Shown here one piece after another: positions 1 through 8,127 of a stretch of 43,705 bases of DNA. Location of the stretch: positions 1-43,705 of the forward strand of contig JAJTGP010000007.1 of NCBI GenBank assembly GCA_021299265.1, read 5' to 3'. How positions within the stretch are numbered: position 1 is the stretch's first letter; each line of letters starts with the position of its first letter. Origin of the DNA: Hyphomonadaceae bacterium (lineage in GTDB: Bacteria > Pseudomonadota > Alphaproteobacteria > Caulobacterales > Aquidulcibacteraceae). The notes beneath the pieces were generated by a model that was given only the letters and a program-made list of their open reading frames with translations, was not told the DNA's origin and searched no databases. Both the position numbers and the translations under genes were made by a program.

Positions 1-478
1 ACCCACCTCTTCAATCAAAATCGCAATCAACCCAGATCCATGACCCCAGACCATCACGCACAAACCTCCCGCGGAGCGGGTTCGTTCATCGGCCAGCCCC
101 TGCCGTTCCGAGGCCGAAATGGGCTGCTGTCCACAAATCCATGACGCGGGTCGGGCTTTCTGCGTTTTGGCTGACAGCGCAACGAAAAAAATAAGGCGAG
201 ACAAGCGCAGCGCACAAAGGGACCGTCGCCTTCAATCGCAGAAGCGATTCCTTTTGGCTGTCTAAGCTAAAGATCAGGTCAGTATTGCGTTTCCGTTACT
301 GTCTAAATGAATCGGCAGAGCCTTCACCCCGCTTCGAAACACATCGAAACGGAACGATCAAACTGCACATTGGGCAGACATTTTGCAGTGCCCTAGCAAA
401 AAATTTCGTGGGTACAGTCGTGGGTACAGATTTTTCAATTTTGTAAGTTGCTGAAAAATAACACAAAAATAGAAAAAC
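1..478. other. gene-poor stretch before tRNA-Ser
   Basis: No convincing coding region is seen on either strand. Short open frames here lack a ribosome binding site, codon bias like the neighbours, or any recognisable family. A small GC hairpin (CCCGC-GGA-GCGGG) lies at 68-80 but has no T-run, so it is a weak terminator candidate at best. A tandem 12-bp duplication lies at 406-429 and is listed separately. The window starts inside this stretch, so it may be the flank of an unseen gene. Confidence 0.5.
406..429. repeat. 12-bp perfect tandem duplication near tRNA 3' end
   Basis: The unit TCGTGGGTACAG occurs twice in direct tandem (406-417 and 418-429), about 50 bases beyond the 3' end of the tRNA-Ser gene. 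The surroundings are A/T-rich. The 3' flank of tRNA-Ser genes is a common integration target for tyrosine-recombinase elements, so this could be a scar or an arm-type site of a lost element. No integrase is visible, so that reading is inference. Confidence 0.6.
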
Positions 479-569
479 TGGCGGAGACGGAGGGATTCGA
501 ACCCTCGGTGCCCTTTTGGAGCACGCTCATTTAGCAAACGAGTGCCTTCAGCCTCTCGGCCACGTCTCC
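479..569 (-). tRNA. tRNA-Ser (anticodon GCU)
   Basis: On the minus strand the sequence folds as a long-variable-arm tRNA. The 7-bp acceptor stem GGAGACG/CGTCTCC is followed by discriminator G and an encoded CCA (479-481). The anticodon loop reads TTTGCTAAA, giving GCU, which decodes AGC/AGU serine codons. A T-loop GGTTCGAATCC is present, and the variable arm is long as in class II tRNAs. The length is 91 nt including CCA. T-rich sequence follows the 3' end and may serve as terminator. Confidence 0.97.
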
Positions 570-724
570 GCACACACGCCTGATAGCCCGACAAAAGGGG
601 ACAGAGCAAGAGCATCACGTCAGTGAAGCTGCACTGAGCCGATGAAGGCCTGCATTGGGCGCGGTTTCGTTAATAGGGCGTCTACCCAATGCTGATAAAG
701 ATCGCTTTAAGGAGCGTCTCGCCA

Positions 725-2215
725 ATGGCACGCATGGAGTATTCGCAAGACATCGCCGGGGATCGACCCGCGACAGCAGCGCGCAAAGCGGCGCGCGGCG
801 CGCGTTGGTATCGTTCCAGCTTTGGGCGCGCGCTGGAAATCCTTGATGTCATCGTCATCCTGTTCGTGATGGCCTATGTGCTGAACGTGACAACTGCCGA
901 TCATGTTCTGACCGCCCCTTTGAGTGCCTGTCTGCCCATGGTTCTGGGCGGGGTTGGTCTGTGGTGGATCCTGCGGGAGCATGATTTGTACCGTTTCGAT
1001 GCAGAGCCGATCGCCGTAACCCACGGTACTCGGACCCTGGGCGCGGTAGCTTTGGCTTTACCGACAACGGCGGGGATCGGGGCTTTGGTTGCTTTGGCGG
1101 TTGGTCGTGCGCCAGAGACTGGCGCATGGGAAGCTGGCATCGCGACGCTGCTCGCGGGCTCTAGCATTGTTTCACTCCATTTCTTTTCCGCCTTGATTTT
1201 AGGGGCGATGATTAAAGCGGGCTTGTTTTCCCTCAATGTGGTGATCGTCGGCGCGACGCCCTTGGCCCATAAATTGATCGAGGAAGCCAAAGCTTCGGGC
1301 GATATTGCAGTGCTGGGTGTGTTTGACGACCGAATGGACCGTGCCAAGCCCTTGCCTAACCATGTGAGACTTTTAGGCGACCTTGATGATCTTATGAGCT
1401 GGCCACATCTGCCCAGTATCGACCGGGTGATTGTGGCAGTCTCCAGCACCGCACAAAGCCGTGTCCTACAACTGGTCACGAAACTGCGCTCTATGCCCAA
1501 CAAAGTCGTGCTCGCCATTGATATGCAAGGCTTTGACAGCGACGGTACGACGATTGGCCGAATTGGCAACCGCCCGGTCGCCTATGTCTCCGGCGCGCCC
1601 GAAGATGCAAAGCGTGCCTTTTGGAAGCGCGTGCAAGATCTTGTGTTGGGAACCATTGCTTTGCTCTTGGTGGGCCCGCTGATGGCCTTGATCGCGGTGG
1701 CGATTAAGTTGGATAGCAAAGGGCCGATCTTCTTCCGGCAGAAGCGGCATGGATTTAACAATCAAGCGTTTGATTGCTGGAAATTCCGTTCGATGCGTGT
1801 AGAAACCACCGATGCTTGCGCCGCACAGCAAGTGACGCAAAACGACCCCCGGGTGACCCGGATCGGCCGCTTTATCCGCGCCACATCCTTAGACGAGTTG
1901 CCGCAATTATTTAATGTCCTGAATGGCACCATGTCGCTGGTTGGGCCACGCCCACATGCCATCGGGATGAAAACGGGCGATCAAGAAAGCGAAGCTTTGG
2001 TCGCTGAATATGCCCACCGCCACCGGATCAAGCCTGGCATGACAGGATGGGCCGCCATTCACGGCTCACGCGGGCCTGTGCATAGCGCTGAAGAAGTCGC
2101 TGAACGGGTAGCCTTTGACATCGCCTATATCCGCGATGCCAGCCTTTGGCTCGACCTCCTCATTATGCTCCGGACCCTGCCCGCCTTGTTAGGCGACAAA
2201 GGGTCGGTGCGGTGA
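725..2215 (+). CDS. hfsE: HfsE-like polyprenyl-phosphate sugar-1-phosphate transferase
   Basis: Initiating transferase that puts the first sugar phosphate on undecaprenyl phosphate at the inner membrane. The N-terminal third holds about four hydrophobic helices. It is followed by a Rossmann-like segment (VVIVGATPLAHKL, roughly residues 168-180) and another membrane segment near residue 310. The C-terminal 190 residues are a bacterial sugar transferase domain with KGPIFFRQKR, KFRSMR, DELPQLFNVL, SLVGPRPHA and RIKPGMTGW. I chose ATG 725 because AAGGAG (709-714) lies 10 bases upstream; a start 36 bases earlier is possible. The gene heads hfsE-hfsF-hfsG. The neighbours argue for the holdfast paralogue over other PssY/WcaJ-type enzymes. 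The family assignment is firm; the holdfast role is inferred from gene order. Confidence 0.85.
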   Translation: MARMEYSQDIAGDRPATAARKAARGARWYRSSFGRALEILDVIVILFVMAYVLNVTTADHVLTAPLSACLPMVLGGVGLWWILREHDLYRFDAEPIAVTHGTRTLGAVALALPTTAGIGALVALAVGRAPETGAWEAGIATLLAGSSIVSLHFFSALILGAMIKAGLFSLNVVIVGATPLAHKLIEEAKASGDIAVLGVFDDRMDRAKPLPNHVRLLGDLDDLMSWPHLPSIDRVIVAVSSTAQSRVLQLVTKLRSMPNKVVLAIDMQGFDSDGTTIGRIGNRPVAYVSGAPEDAKRAFWKRVQDLVLGTIALLLVGPLMALIAVAIKLDSKGPIFFRQKRHGFNNQAFDCWKFRSMRVETTDACAAQQVTQNDPRVTRIGRFIRATSLDELPQLFNVLNGTMSLVGPRPHAIGMKTGDQESEALVAEYAHRHRIKPGMTGWAAIHGSRGPVHSAEEVAERVAFDIAYIRDASLWLDLLIMLRTLPALLGDKGSVR

Positions 2216-2255
2216 ACTTTCTGCGAGCCCCCGATCGCGAGGCACAGCGCTTGCC

Positions 2256-3707
2256 ATGATGGGTCGTCACCTTATGGCGTATATCATCCCAAATCTGGCC
2301 CAAGCTGTGGCCAGCTTTGGGATGGTCGCTGTTCTCACGCGCCTGCTCAGCGACGACGATTATGGCCGCTATACCTTGGTCTATGCGGCCATGACGCTGG
2401 CACAATATCTCTCCGTTGTCTGGATTGAGGCGGCTGCGGCTCGCTTTTATGCCGATGCAGCAGAAAAAGGCGAAAAGCCGGCCCATTTCGCGACTTTGAT
2501 CACCTTGTTTAGCTGGTGCGCGGGCGCTTTTGCCTTGATCTCCATCGCAGCCCTTGTGCTATGGCCCGCCGACTTGAATTTGAAGATTGTGGTCGCAGCC
2601 GCCTTTGGCAGCGTGATTACCAGGTCTCTGATTAAAATCGCTTTGGAAACAAGGCGGATGGCGCAAGAGGCCAAGCGCTTTGCGGTAGTTGATACATTGC
2701 ACACCTTACTCGCCTTTGGGCTTGGCATTGGATGCGTGGTTTTCTTTGCTATGGGGCCAGAGGGTCCGTTTATCGGCATGCTGATTGCCTCGGTGGTCGT
2801 TCTGGCGATTGAAGGGCCAGCCTTGTGGTTTGCGGCACGCAAAGGCGCGCTCGAACCCACACGCGCGAAAGCCTATTTCGCCTATGGCGCGCCTTTGGCT
2901 GGCGGCTTAATTCTAAGTCTGGCCCTGACCAGTGGTGATCGCTTTGTCATCGCGGCGTTTCTGGGGGAAGGCGACGTGGGGGCCTATTCCGCCGGCTATC
3001 AGGTTGGTGCACGGATTCTCGACATCATCTTCACCTGGGGTGCCGCTGCCGTCACACCCATCTTGATCGCAGCTTATGAGCGCGGTGGCCCGGCAGAGGC
3101 CGTCAAGGCAGCCCATCAGGGCTATGTTGTCCGCCTCGGCATTGGTGCGCCTGCGGCTTTGGGTATAGGATTACTCGCCGCGCCAATTTGCGAGATACTG
3201 ATCGGGGAAGCCCTGCGCGACCGGGCGATCCAAGTCGTGCCGTGGATCGCCTTTTCGGCCTTGCTTGCCGGCATGTGCGACTATTTTTCTGAAGCTTTCA
3301 TGCTGTCGAAAAAGGCATTGCAACGGGCACTTTTGCTCTTGGTGCCGGTAGTCACCAGCCTCAGCCTCAACGTGCTGTTGCTGCCGAAATATGGCTTGAT
3401 GGGCGCAGCTTACGCCAATGTTGTCGCTTATGGCCTCGGCATGACCATGCTGGCTTGGATTGGCCGACGCTATGTGGCGCTGCCGATCCCATTATTCGAA
3501 ACGGCAAAGATCGCACTTGCCTGCGCCCTCATGGCGGGCGTGGTGCTGGCACTCCCCAGTTTTGGGGCGCTCCAAGATCTTGCGTTGAAAGGGGGCATAG
3601 GCGCTCTCAGCTATGGGGCATTTATCATGGTCTTAAATGTGGCGGGCGCACGCGACTTTGCCAAATCCCTCTGGACCCGCCTACGCCCACAAACGGGGGT
3701 CGTATGA
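2256..3707 (+). CDS. hfsF: HfsF-like polysaccharide flippase (Wzx/MOP superfamily)
   Basis: A 483-residue integral membrane protein with about 12-14 hydrophobic segments spread over its length, typical of Wzx/RfbX flippases that move undecaprenyl-linked repeat units across the inner membrane. The N-terminus has the usual first pair of helices (AYIIPNLAQAVASFGMVAVL and the following VLTRLLSDDDYGRYTL region) and a central GDRFVIAAFLGEGDVGAYS motif like other polysaccharide exporters. Two ATGs stand together (2256, 2259) and no upstream in-frame start exists. It begins 40 bases after hfsE and its stop overlaps the next gene by 4 bp (ATGA), so translation is probably coupled. Position between HfsE and HfsG homologues supports the HfsF call. 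Confidence 0.85.
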   Translation: MMGRHLMAYIIPNLAQAVASFGMVAVLTRLLSDDDYGRYTLVYAAMTLAQYLSVVWIEAAAARFYADAAEKGEKPAHFATLITLFSWCAGAFALISIAALVLWPADLNLKIVVAAAFGSVITRSLIKIALETRRMAQEAKRFAVVDTLHTLLAFGLGIGCVVFFAMGPEGPFIGMLIASVVVLAIEGPALWFAARKGALEPTRAKAYFAYGAPLAGGLILSLALTSGDRFVIAAFLGEGDVGAYSAGYQVGARILDIIFTWGAAAVTPILIAAYERGGPAEAVKAAHQGYVVRLGIGAPAALGIGLLAAPICEILIGEALRDRAIQVVPWIAFSALLAGMCDYFSEAFMLSKKALQRALLLLVPVVTSLSLNVLLLPKYGLMGAAYANVVAYGLGMTMLAWIGRRYVALPIPLFETAKIALACALMAGVVLALPSFGALQDLALKGGIGALSYGAFIMVLNVAGARDFAKSLWTRLRPQTGVV

Positions 3708-4633
3708 GCGAGACGATTTTCACCAATGGTGTCAAAGCCGAAGGCCCCTTGGCGCTCAGCATTGCAACGCCCTTCTTCCGCAATGACCCCAGTGCCTTGT
3801 TGGACATCTTGTCCAAACAGATGGCCACTGAAGCGGTTGAGCTGATTATGGTCGATGATGGGTCTGATGACCCATTTGTGACGGCGAAGCTGGAGGCAAC
3901 GCTACATAGTCTGAATGTGCCAGCCAGTTTGATAAGCTTACACAGCAATCAAGGCCGATCGGCCGCTCGGAACCGATTGATTGCGGCGGCAAAGGCCCCG
4001 GTCATCCTGTTTCTTGATTCCGACATGGCGCCCGATGCGCCAAGCTTTGTGTCTGAGTGGCTGCAGCTTGCCCGCGATCCAGCCACAGAAATTGCCTATG
4101 GTGGGTTTTCGACCCTGCAAATCCCCGATTGCCCGGCTTTAGCTTTGGCCAAAATGGTTGCGGAAAAGTCGGACTGCGCGTCTGCCAGCGAGCGGCAAAG
4201 CCGGGGCGCGTTGGCGGTTGCCACTTCCAACCTGCTGGTACGCAAAAGCATTTTGGACGACACGCCCTTTGATGCGGGCTTTTCGGGTTGGGGCTGGGAA
4301 GATGTAGACTGGGCGTTGCGGGCAGATGCCAAGGGTCACGCGGTTCGCCATGTCGATATTCCTGCGACCCATTTAGGCCTTGATGATGCCGCGACGCTCC
4401 TGGATAAGTTTGCCAAAGCTGGGCCGAACTTCCGCAAAATGGTTGAGCGCCACCCCAGTATGGCGGCATTGCCCGGTACCCAACTCGCCCAAACCCTGGC
4501 GCGTGTGCCGGGCCGACCGATGATCAAGTCAGTCCTGAAGGCTCTGGTCCTATCTGAGGCCCTGCCTTTGGCGATCCGGGCGCAAGGGGCACGGCTATGG
4601 CGGGCTTTATGGGCTGCCGACGCGCTTAAGTAA
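3704..4633 (+). CDS. hfsG: HfsG-like family 2 glycosyltransferase
   Basis: A 309-residue GT-A glycosyltransferase that would extend the lipid-linked repeat unit on the cytoplasmic side. Visible motifs are the nucleotide-sugar motif VDDGSDDP at about residues 50-57, NQGRSAARNR, the metal-binding FLDSDMAP near residue 105, and GWGWEDVDWALRA near 195, which resembles the C-terminal galactosyltransferase-type domain. The start at 3704 is fixed by the ATGA overlap with the flippase stop; an open frame continues upstream but only as a shadow of hfsF. The 3' end overlaps the convergent polymerase-like gene by 8 bp. In the Caulobacter locus hfsH follows hfsG here; it is absent. Confidence 0.85.
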   Translation: MSETIFTNGVKAEGPLALSIATPFFRNDPSALLDILSKQMATEAVELIMVDDGSDDPFVTAKLEATLHSLNVPASLISLHSNQGRSAARNRLIAAAKAPVILFLDSDMAPDAPSFVSEWLQLARDPATEIAYGGFSTLQIPDCPALALAKMVAEKSDCASASERQSRGALAVATSNLLVRKSILDDTPFDAGFSGWGWEDVDWALRADAKGHAVRHVDIPATHLGLDDAATLLDKFAKAGPNFRKMVERHPSMAALPGTQLAQTLARVPGRPMIKSVLKALVLSEALPLAIRAQGARLWRALWAADALK

Positions 4634-5795
4634 GGCGATTTCGGGTTTCAGGGCGCGGCGGTGCCGGCATCGGTGCGGTTGGATAAGTGCCTCTGACTTG
4701 TGCGCCAGCGCGCACTGGCGCTGCAGGACTAGGCCTTTGTGCTGGCACCAAAGGACACATGCCGACGCCAAAACTCAAGCCCGCCAAGAGTGCTACCCAT
4801 GGCCCCAGAACCGACACTTCTGTGGGGGCCAGTAACAAGGTTGCAAGTCCTGCGCACCATAGGCCGAACAATAAGGCGCCGTCCGTATCGGTCGCCCGGC
4901 GGTCCAGCGCCAAGCGAACACTGGTAACAATGGCCCAAAGCCCTGCCAGTCCCAGACCCAGCATACCCAATCCTTGGCCAAATCCTTCGCTGATCGAGGA
5001 ACCGGCAACGCCGAAGCCATAGCCAATCCAGTTTATCGCCCCAAATGAGTCCGACGAAAGTGCTAAAGGCGTGAACAACGCCAGCAGGGTCACGGTCAGG
5101 ATGGAACAGGCCAGCGTGACGGCTATATCGATCGGGGTCCACGGGCGACGAGCAGATATCCAGCGCAATCCATAGCCAAGGCCCGCCGTCACAATGCCAA
5201 CGCCTGCCGCCATCAGGCTGACCAAGTCCCCTAAGCCAAGCGCCAAGGCTATCAGCGCCACCGCCCAAGCCAACCAAGCCCAGCGCCACGTAGCACTGGC
5301 CGCCGACGCCCACAAAGCGCCACATAGGGCAAGGGTCAAATCGCCATCAAGGGCGGCCAGCGGCATCAGCCCTCGCGCGGCGATAAGCTGTGCCAAAAGG
5401 GCAAATAAGCCTGCAAAAGCAGCGGTAAAGGCTAAATCCACCGCCGACAGGCGCGCGGCCACCGCGATGCCAAAAACCCACACCAACAAAAGAAGGATTC
5501 CATGCTGCAACGCGATTGCCGGTGCTAGCGCCCAAGCGGCAGAGCAGAGACACACCGCGACTAACAGCAACCCGTCCAAGCGCCGCAAAAGAAGCGGGGC
5601 TAACACCTCCCAGCGCACCGCAAAGCCGACAAGACCCATGGAAGCTATCCCTGCCTTTAGGAATACGGGCCCTAAGGGGGCTTCGTCGAGGCCTGCGGCC
5701 CCAGGCCACGTCCGCCAAAAGCCTGCACTAAAACAAGCAAGCGCCAGCGCCAACAAGGCCAAGTCCCAACGCAACGACATTTTAGGTGCGACCAT
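4626..5795 (-). CDS. hfsC: HfsC-like polysaccharide polymerase (Wzy/WaaL-type membrane protein)
   Basis: A 389-residue protein with about 10-11 hydrophobic helices and a short cytosolic proline-rich tail. The segment CSAAWALAPAIALQHGILLL resembles the S-x-x-W-x-x-x-P-x-x-A-L signature of O-antigen polymerase/ligase proteins, and INWIGYGFGVAGS recalls the loop before the conserved histidine region of that family. The usual HN pair of that loop is not seen. The start codon follows the stop of the kinase-like gene by one base (TAAC-ATG), implying coupling; a second in-frame ATG lies at 5780. Order hfsA-hfsB-hfsC matches the Caulobacter locus. Sequence alone would give only a polytopic membrane protein; the polymerase call depends partly on context. 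Confidence 0.7.
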   Translation of the reverse strand: MVAPKMSLRWDLALLALALACFSAGFWRTWPGAAGLDEAPLGPVFLKAGIASMGLVGFAVRWEVLAPLLLRRLDGLLLVAVCLCSAAWALAPAIALQHGILLLLVWVFGIAVAARLSAVDLAFTAAFAGLFALLAQLIAARGLMPLAALDGDLTLALCGALWASAASATWRWAWLAWAVALIALALGLGDLVSLMAAGVGIVTAGLGYGLRWISARRPWTPIDIAVTLACSILTVTLLALFTPLALSSDSFGAINWIGYGFGVAGSSISEGFGQGLGMLGLGLAGLWAIVTSVRLALDRRATDTDGALLFGLWCAGLATLLLAPTEVSVLGPWVALLAGLSFGVGMCPLVPAQRPSPAAPVRAGAQVRGTYPTAPMPAPPRPETRNRLT

Positions 5796-5796
5796 G

Positions 5797-6471
5797 TTAG
5801 CGATTTTCGCTGAACTTCAGGGCAGGACTTGATTGGCCAGTCACCACGATTCCGAGACAGCGTCCACCGCGGCCGACGACTTCATCGCGCAGATCAATTG
5901 ACTCGCGGACATCGCTTTTAGCGCCATCAATGACCAGAATGACCCCGTCCATGTCTGCAGCTAAGGCAAGGCCTGCACGAGATTGCTCGAGCGGTGGGGC
6001 ATCGACAATGGTCAAATCAACCGATCGACGTACCGCACGCCAATAATCGGGTGCTGGGGCTACTTGCAGCTTTTGATTGCTGGCCAACGCAGTGCGATTA
6101 AACCGGCTGACATAGAGCTTTGGGATGGTGGTCTTGTAGCTGACGACGGCCCCTTCCCCTTGCGCGCCATCGGGGGCGCGGGGCTGGGCCCGCCAGAATG
6201 GCGTCACGCCAAAGGTCATATCATAGGGGCCTTTGAAGCTCGCCTGCGCACCACCCAAAGCAGAAAACTGGCCCGGCCCAAAGAAATCGAGATCAATCAG
6301 CCAAGCCGACTTTGCGGCGCGCTCAGCGGCGAGCTCTGCAAAGGCTCTCGCCACCTCGGAGATTCCAACGTCGTGTTTAGCCCCCACGAACATGACGGCA
6401 GCGCCCGCTCCCCCTGTTGCAGCAGCAACAGCAGACCAGACTCCGTTCATCTGTCCTTGAATGCTTCCCAT
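5797..6471 (-). CDS. hfsB: HfsB-like capsular polysaccharide kinase-type ATPase, altered P-loop
   Basis: A 224-residue protein of the ParA/MinD-like fold used by CpsD/Wzc-type tyrosine kinases. Beta strand 1 plus Walker A region reads VMFVGAKHDVGIS (about residues 26-38). The signature lysine (K32) is kept, but the P-loop lysine of GK[ST] is isoleucine (I37). Walker A' is SAWLIDLDFFGPG and Walker B is LTIVDAPP. There is no C-terminal tyrosine cluster; the protein ends ENR. It lies 34 bases after hfsA and one base before hfsC. It may partner HfsA as the cytosolic part of a split polysaccharide co-polymerase. Kinase activity is doubtful because of the P-loop change. The start could be 6450 instead. 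Confidence 0.75.
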   Translation of the reverse strand: MGSIQGQMNGVWSAVAAATGGAGAAVMFVGAKHDVGISEVARAFAELAAERAAKSAWLIDLDFFGPGQFSALGGAQASFKGPYDMTFGVTPFWRAQPRAPDGAQGEGAVVSYKTTIPKLYVSRFNRTALASNQKLQVAPAPDYWRAVRRSVDLTIVDAPPLEQSRAGLALAADMDGVILVIDGAKSDVRESIDLRDEVVGRGGRCLGIVVTGQSSPALKFSENR

Positions 6472-6505
6472 CCAAACCCCAACTCAAACAAGCCTCTACG
6501 CCGCC

Positions 6506-7987
6506 TTAGCGCGCCACCGTCGCCAAGATCGGAAGGCCCAGAGTCCGACCGATCGAGGACGGTGTTGGGAAGGTTGTCCGCGAGAATGCCCGCATCAAAC
6601 CAGCCGCCAGCGCCGTTATGGCCGCAAAGAAGACAGAGAGCATTACTGCTTCCTTCTTCCAGCTCTTGCCACGAGTCGGCACATTAGCACGTTCAATCAC
6701 GCGAATATTTTCATTAGAGGTGCGGCTGAGTTCATTTTGGGCTTGGGAAGATGCTTCCCGGGTTGAGAATTGTTTGACTTGCTCTTCCAAGATTGCCTTG
6801 CGGCGCATCAAGTCATCAAACAACGGCTTTACTTGACTTAACTGAATGGCACGCGCCTGCAACTGGGCAACTTGCGCCTCTAGAATGGCTTCACGCTGTG
6901 TTAAAGCTTCCACTTCAGCGGCATTACGTGCGCGATCAGAGGCCAAGGTATCGCGAACGGGGTTTGCCCCAGTCTTGGTTGTGCCAGCCGCGCGACCTTG
7001 ATCGGACCCCAGAAGTTCATCCAATGCCTCAATCCGGCGACGCATATCCTGCACGGGCTGGCTTTGTTCGGTATAGCGGGTTTGCAGTTCGGCCAATTGG
7101 CTGGCGAGCTCGATCCGACGGCGGGAATTGTCGGTCTCAAACGACAGGCGCACTTCGCGCGGTTCGCTACGGAAGCTGCGGTCGCTGGCGGCAAAGCGGC
7201 CTTCGGCTTCGCGCTGGCGCGACTGGACGTTCAATAAATCAGCCCGTGCCGTTGAGAGGAGTGACTGCAGCGCCAAACGCTCGGCTTCAAAATCCGCGAC
7301 TCCATTCGCCCCCAGAAAGGTAGTGATCTCGCCTTCTAACTCTTGCAGGCGGGTTTCAAACTCGTTGCGCTGGATTCGCAAAGCCCCTGTTTGGTCTTCA
7401 AACAGGACTTCACGACGATAGGTCAGATACTCGTCAATCATCGTATTGAGGACTTTAGCGGCAATAACCGGGTCTTTGCTCTGATAGCCCAATTGGATCA
7501 CCGTCGTATTGGTGGAAGCGGCTGCAGAAAAATTGCGCTGAAACTGATCCACCCCAAAAGCAATGCGTCGTTCGGGCGTATCGGGACCTTGGGTGATCTG
7601 GATGTCCTCAGGATTAAACAATCGGTCCAGCCCGATTTTACGAATCACCCGCTCTGCAACTTGGGCAGATTTGATCACTTCGACTTCAGATTGGACGATT
7701 TGTTCTTGCTTCGGCGCTGCCCCTTCACCAGCGGCACCGACGCGCGGGGTAAAAACATATTCCTGCCCCAACAAAATCGAAAGCCGCGCAGTGGCGGTAT
7801 AGCTCTTCTGAAGCGTGGTCGCAAAAGCGATCCCAAGGGCAGAAATAAGAATAAAAACAATGATCATTAGCCACTTCTCACGCCATAACAGGCTAAGCCA
7901 ATCGCGGAAATCCAATTGGGGGCGCGCGCTGCCAGTCGGCTCATAACCGCCAGAGCGGGGATAGCTTGGGCCCGTGTGGTAAGTCAT
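6506..7987 (-). CDS. hfsA: HfsA-like polysaccharide co-polymerase (Wzz/GumC family)
   Basis: A 493-residue inner-membrane chain-length determinant. A proline/glycine-rich cytosolic start is followed by DFRDWLSLLWREKW and a membrane helix at about 40-59, then the Wzz domain (YTATARLSIL). A long periplasmic coiled coil (about 190-420, rich in E, Q, R, A) follows, then the proline motif NVPTRGKSW and a second membrane helix near 447-465. It lacks a fused kinase domain, which fits the separate HfsB-like gene downstream. GGAA lies about 6 bases upstream of the ATG. The gene is divergent from hfsD across a 140-bp A/T-rich region. It is expected to control polymer length and link the polymerase to HfsD. 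Confidence 0.88.
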   Translation of the reverse strand: MTYHTGPSYPRSGGYEPTGSARPQLDFRDWLSLLWREKWLMIIVFILISALGIAFATTLQKSYTATARLSILLGQEYVFTPRVGAAGEGAAPKQEQIVQSEVEVIKSAQVAERVIRKIGLDRLFNPEDIQITQGPDTPERRIAFGVDQFQRNFSAAASTNTTVIQLGYQSKDPVIAAKVLNTMIDEYLTYRREVLFEDQTGALRIQRNEFETRLQELEGEITTFLGANGVADFEAERLALQSLLSTARADLLNVQSRQREAEGRFAASDRSFRSEPREVRLSFETDNSRRRIELASQLAELQTRYTEQSQPVQDMRRRIEALDELLGSDQGRAAGTTKTGANPVRDTLASDRARNAAEVEALTQREAILEAQVAQLQARAIQLSQVKPLFDDLMRRKAILEEQVKQFSTREASSQAQNELSRTSNENIRVIERANVPTRGKSWKKEAVMLSVFFAAITALAAGLMRAFSRTTFPTPSSIGRTLGLPILATVAR

Positions 7988-8040
7988 TCTAAATTCCGCG
8001 CGTCAGGACGTGTGGCAAAGCATTTTGCTTCCTCCAAACG

Positions 8041-8075
8041 TTAATCAACCATTATCCATTAACGAAACGTTTAAC
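8041..8075. promoter_or_regulatory. divergent hfsA/hfsD promoter region with CtrA-like half sites
   Basis: Between the hfsA and hfsD starts lies an A/T-rich block. TTAA at 8041 is followed after 7 bases by TTAT (8052-8055), one mismatch from the CtrA consensus TTAA-N7-TTAA. TTAA at 8059 is followed after 8 bases by TTAAC (8071-8075), one base too widely spaced. These are suggestive of cell-cycle control but not perfect. No clear sigma-70 boxes were assigned. Confidence 0.35.
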
Positions 8076-8127
8076 GATTGGGTTTCTAAGAAACAGGCTG
8101 TTGCCAACTGCCCTAGGGAGCCTGTTC

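Noticed and set aside
68-80. GC hairpin as a terminator near the left edge
   Set aside because: Only 5 bp and no T-run.
358-618. Open frame of 86 codons on the minus strand
   Set aside because: Its central part is a translation of the tRNA-Ser gene; it has no ribosome binding site.
901-1569. Long minus-strand frame under hfsE
   Set aside because: Shadow of a well-supported sugar transferase gene; no family motif and wrong codon bias.
3455-3703. 83-codon N-terminal extension of the HfsG-like protein
   Set aside because: It lies fully inside hfsF in another frame; the ATGA overlap at 3704 is the natural start.
5194-5832. 212-codon plus-strand frame opposite hfsC
   Set aside because: Arginine/alanine-rich shadow of a membrane protein gene.
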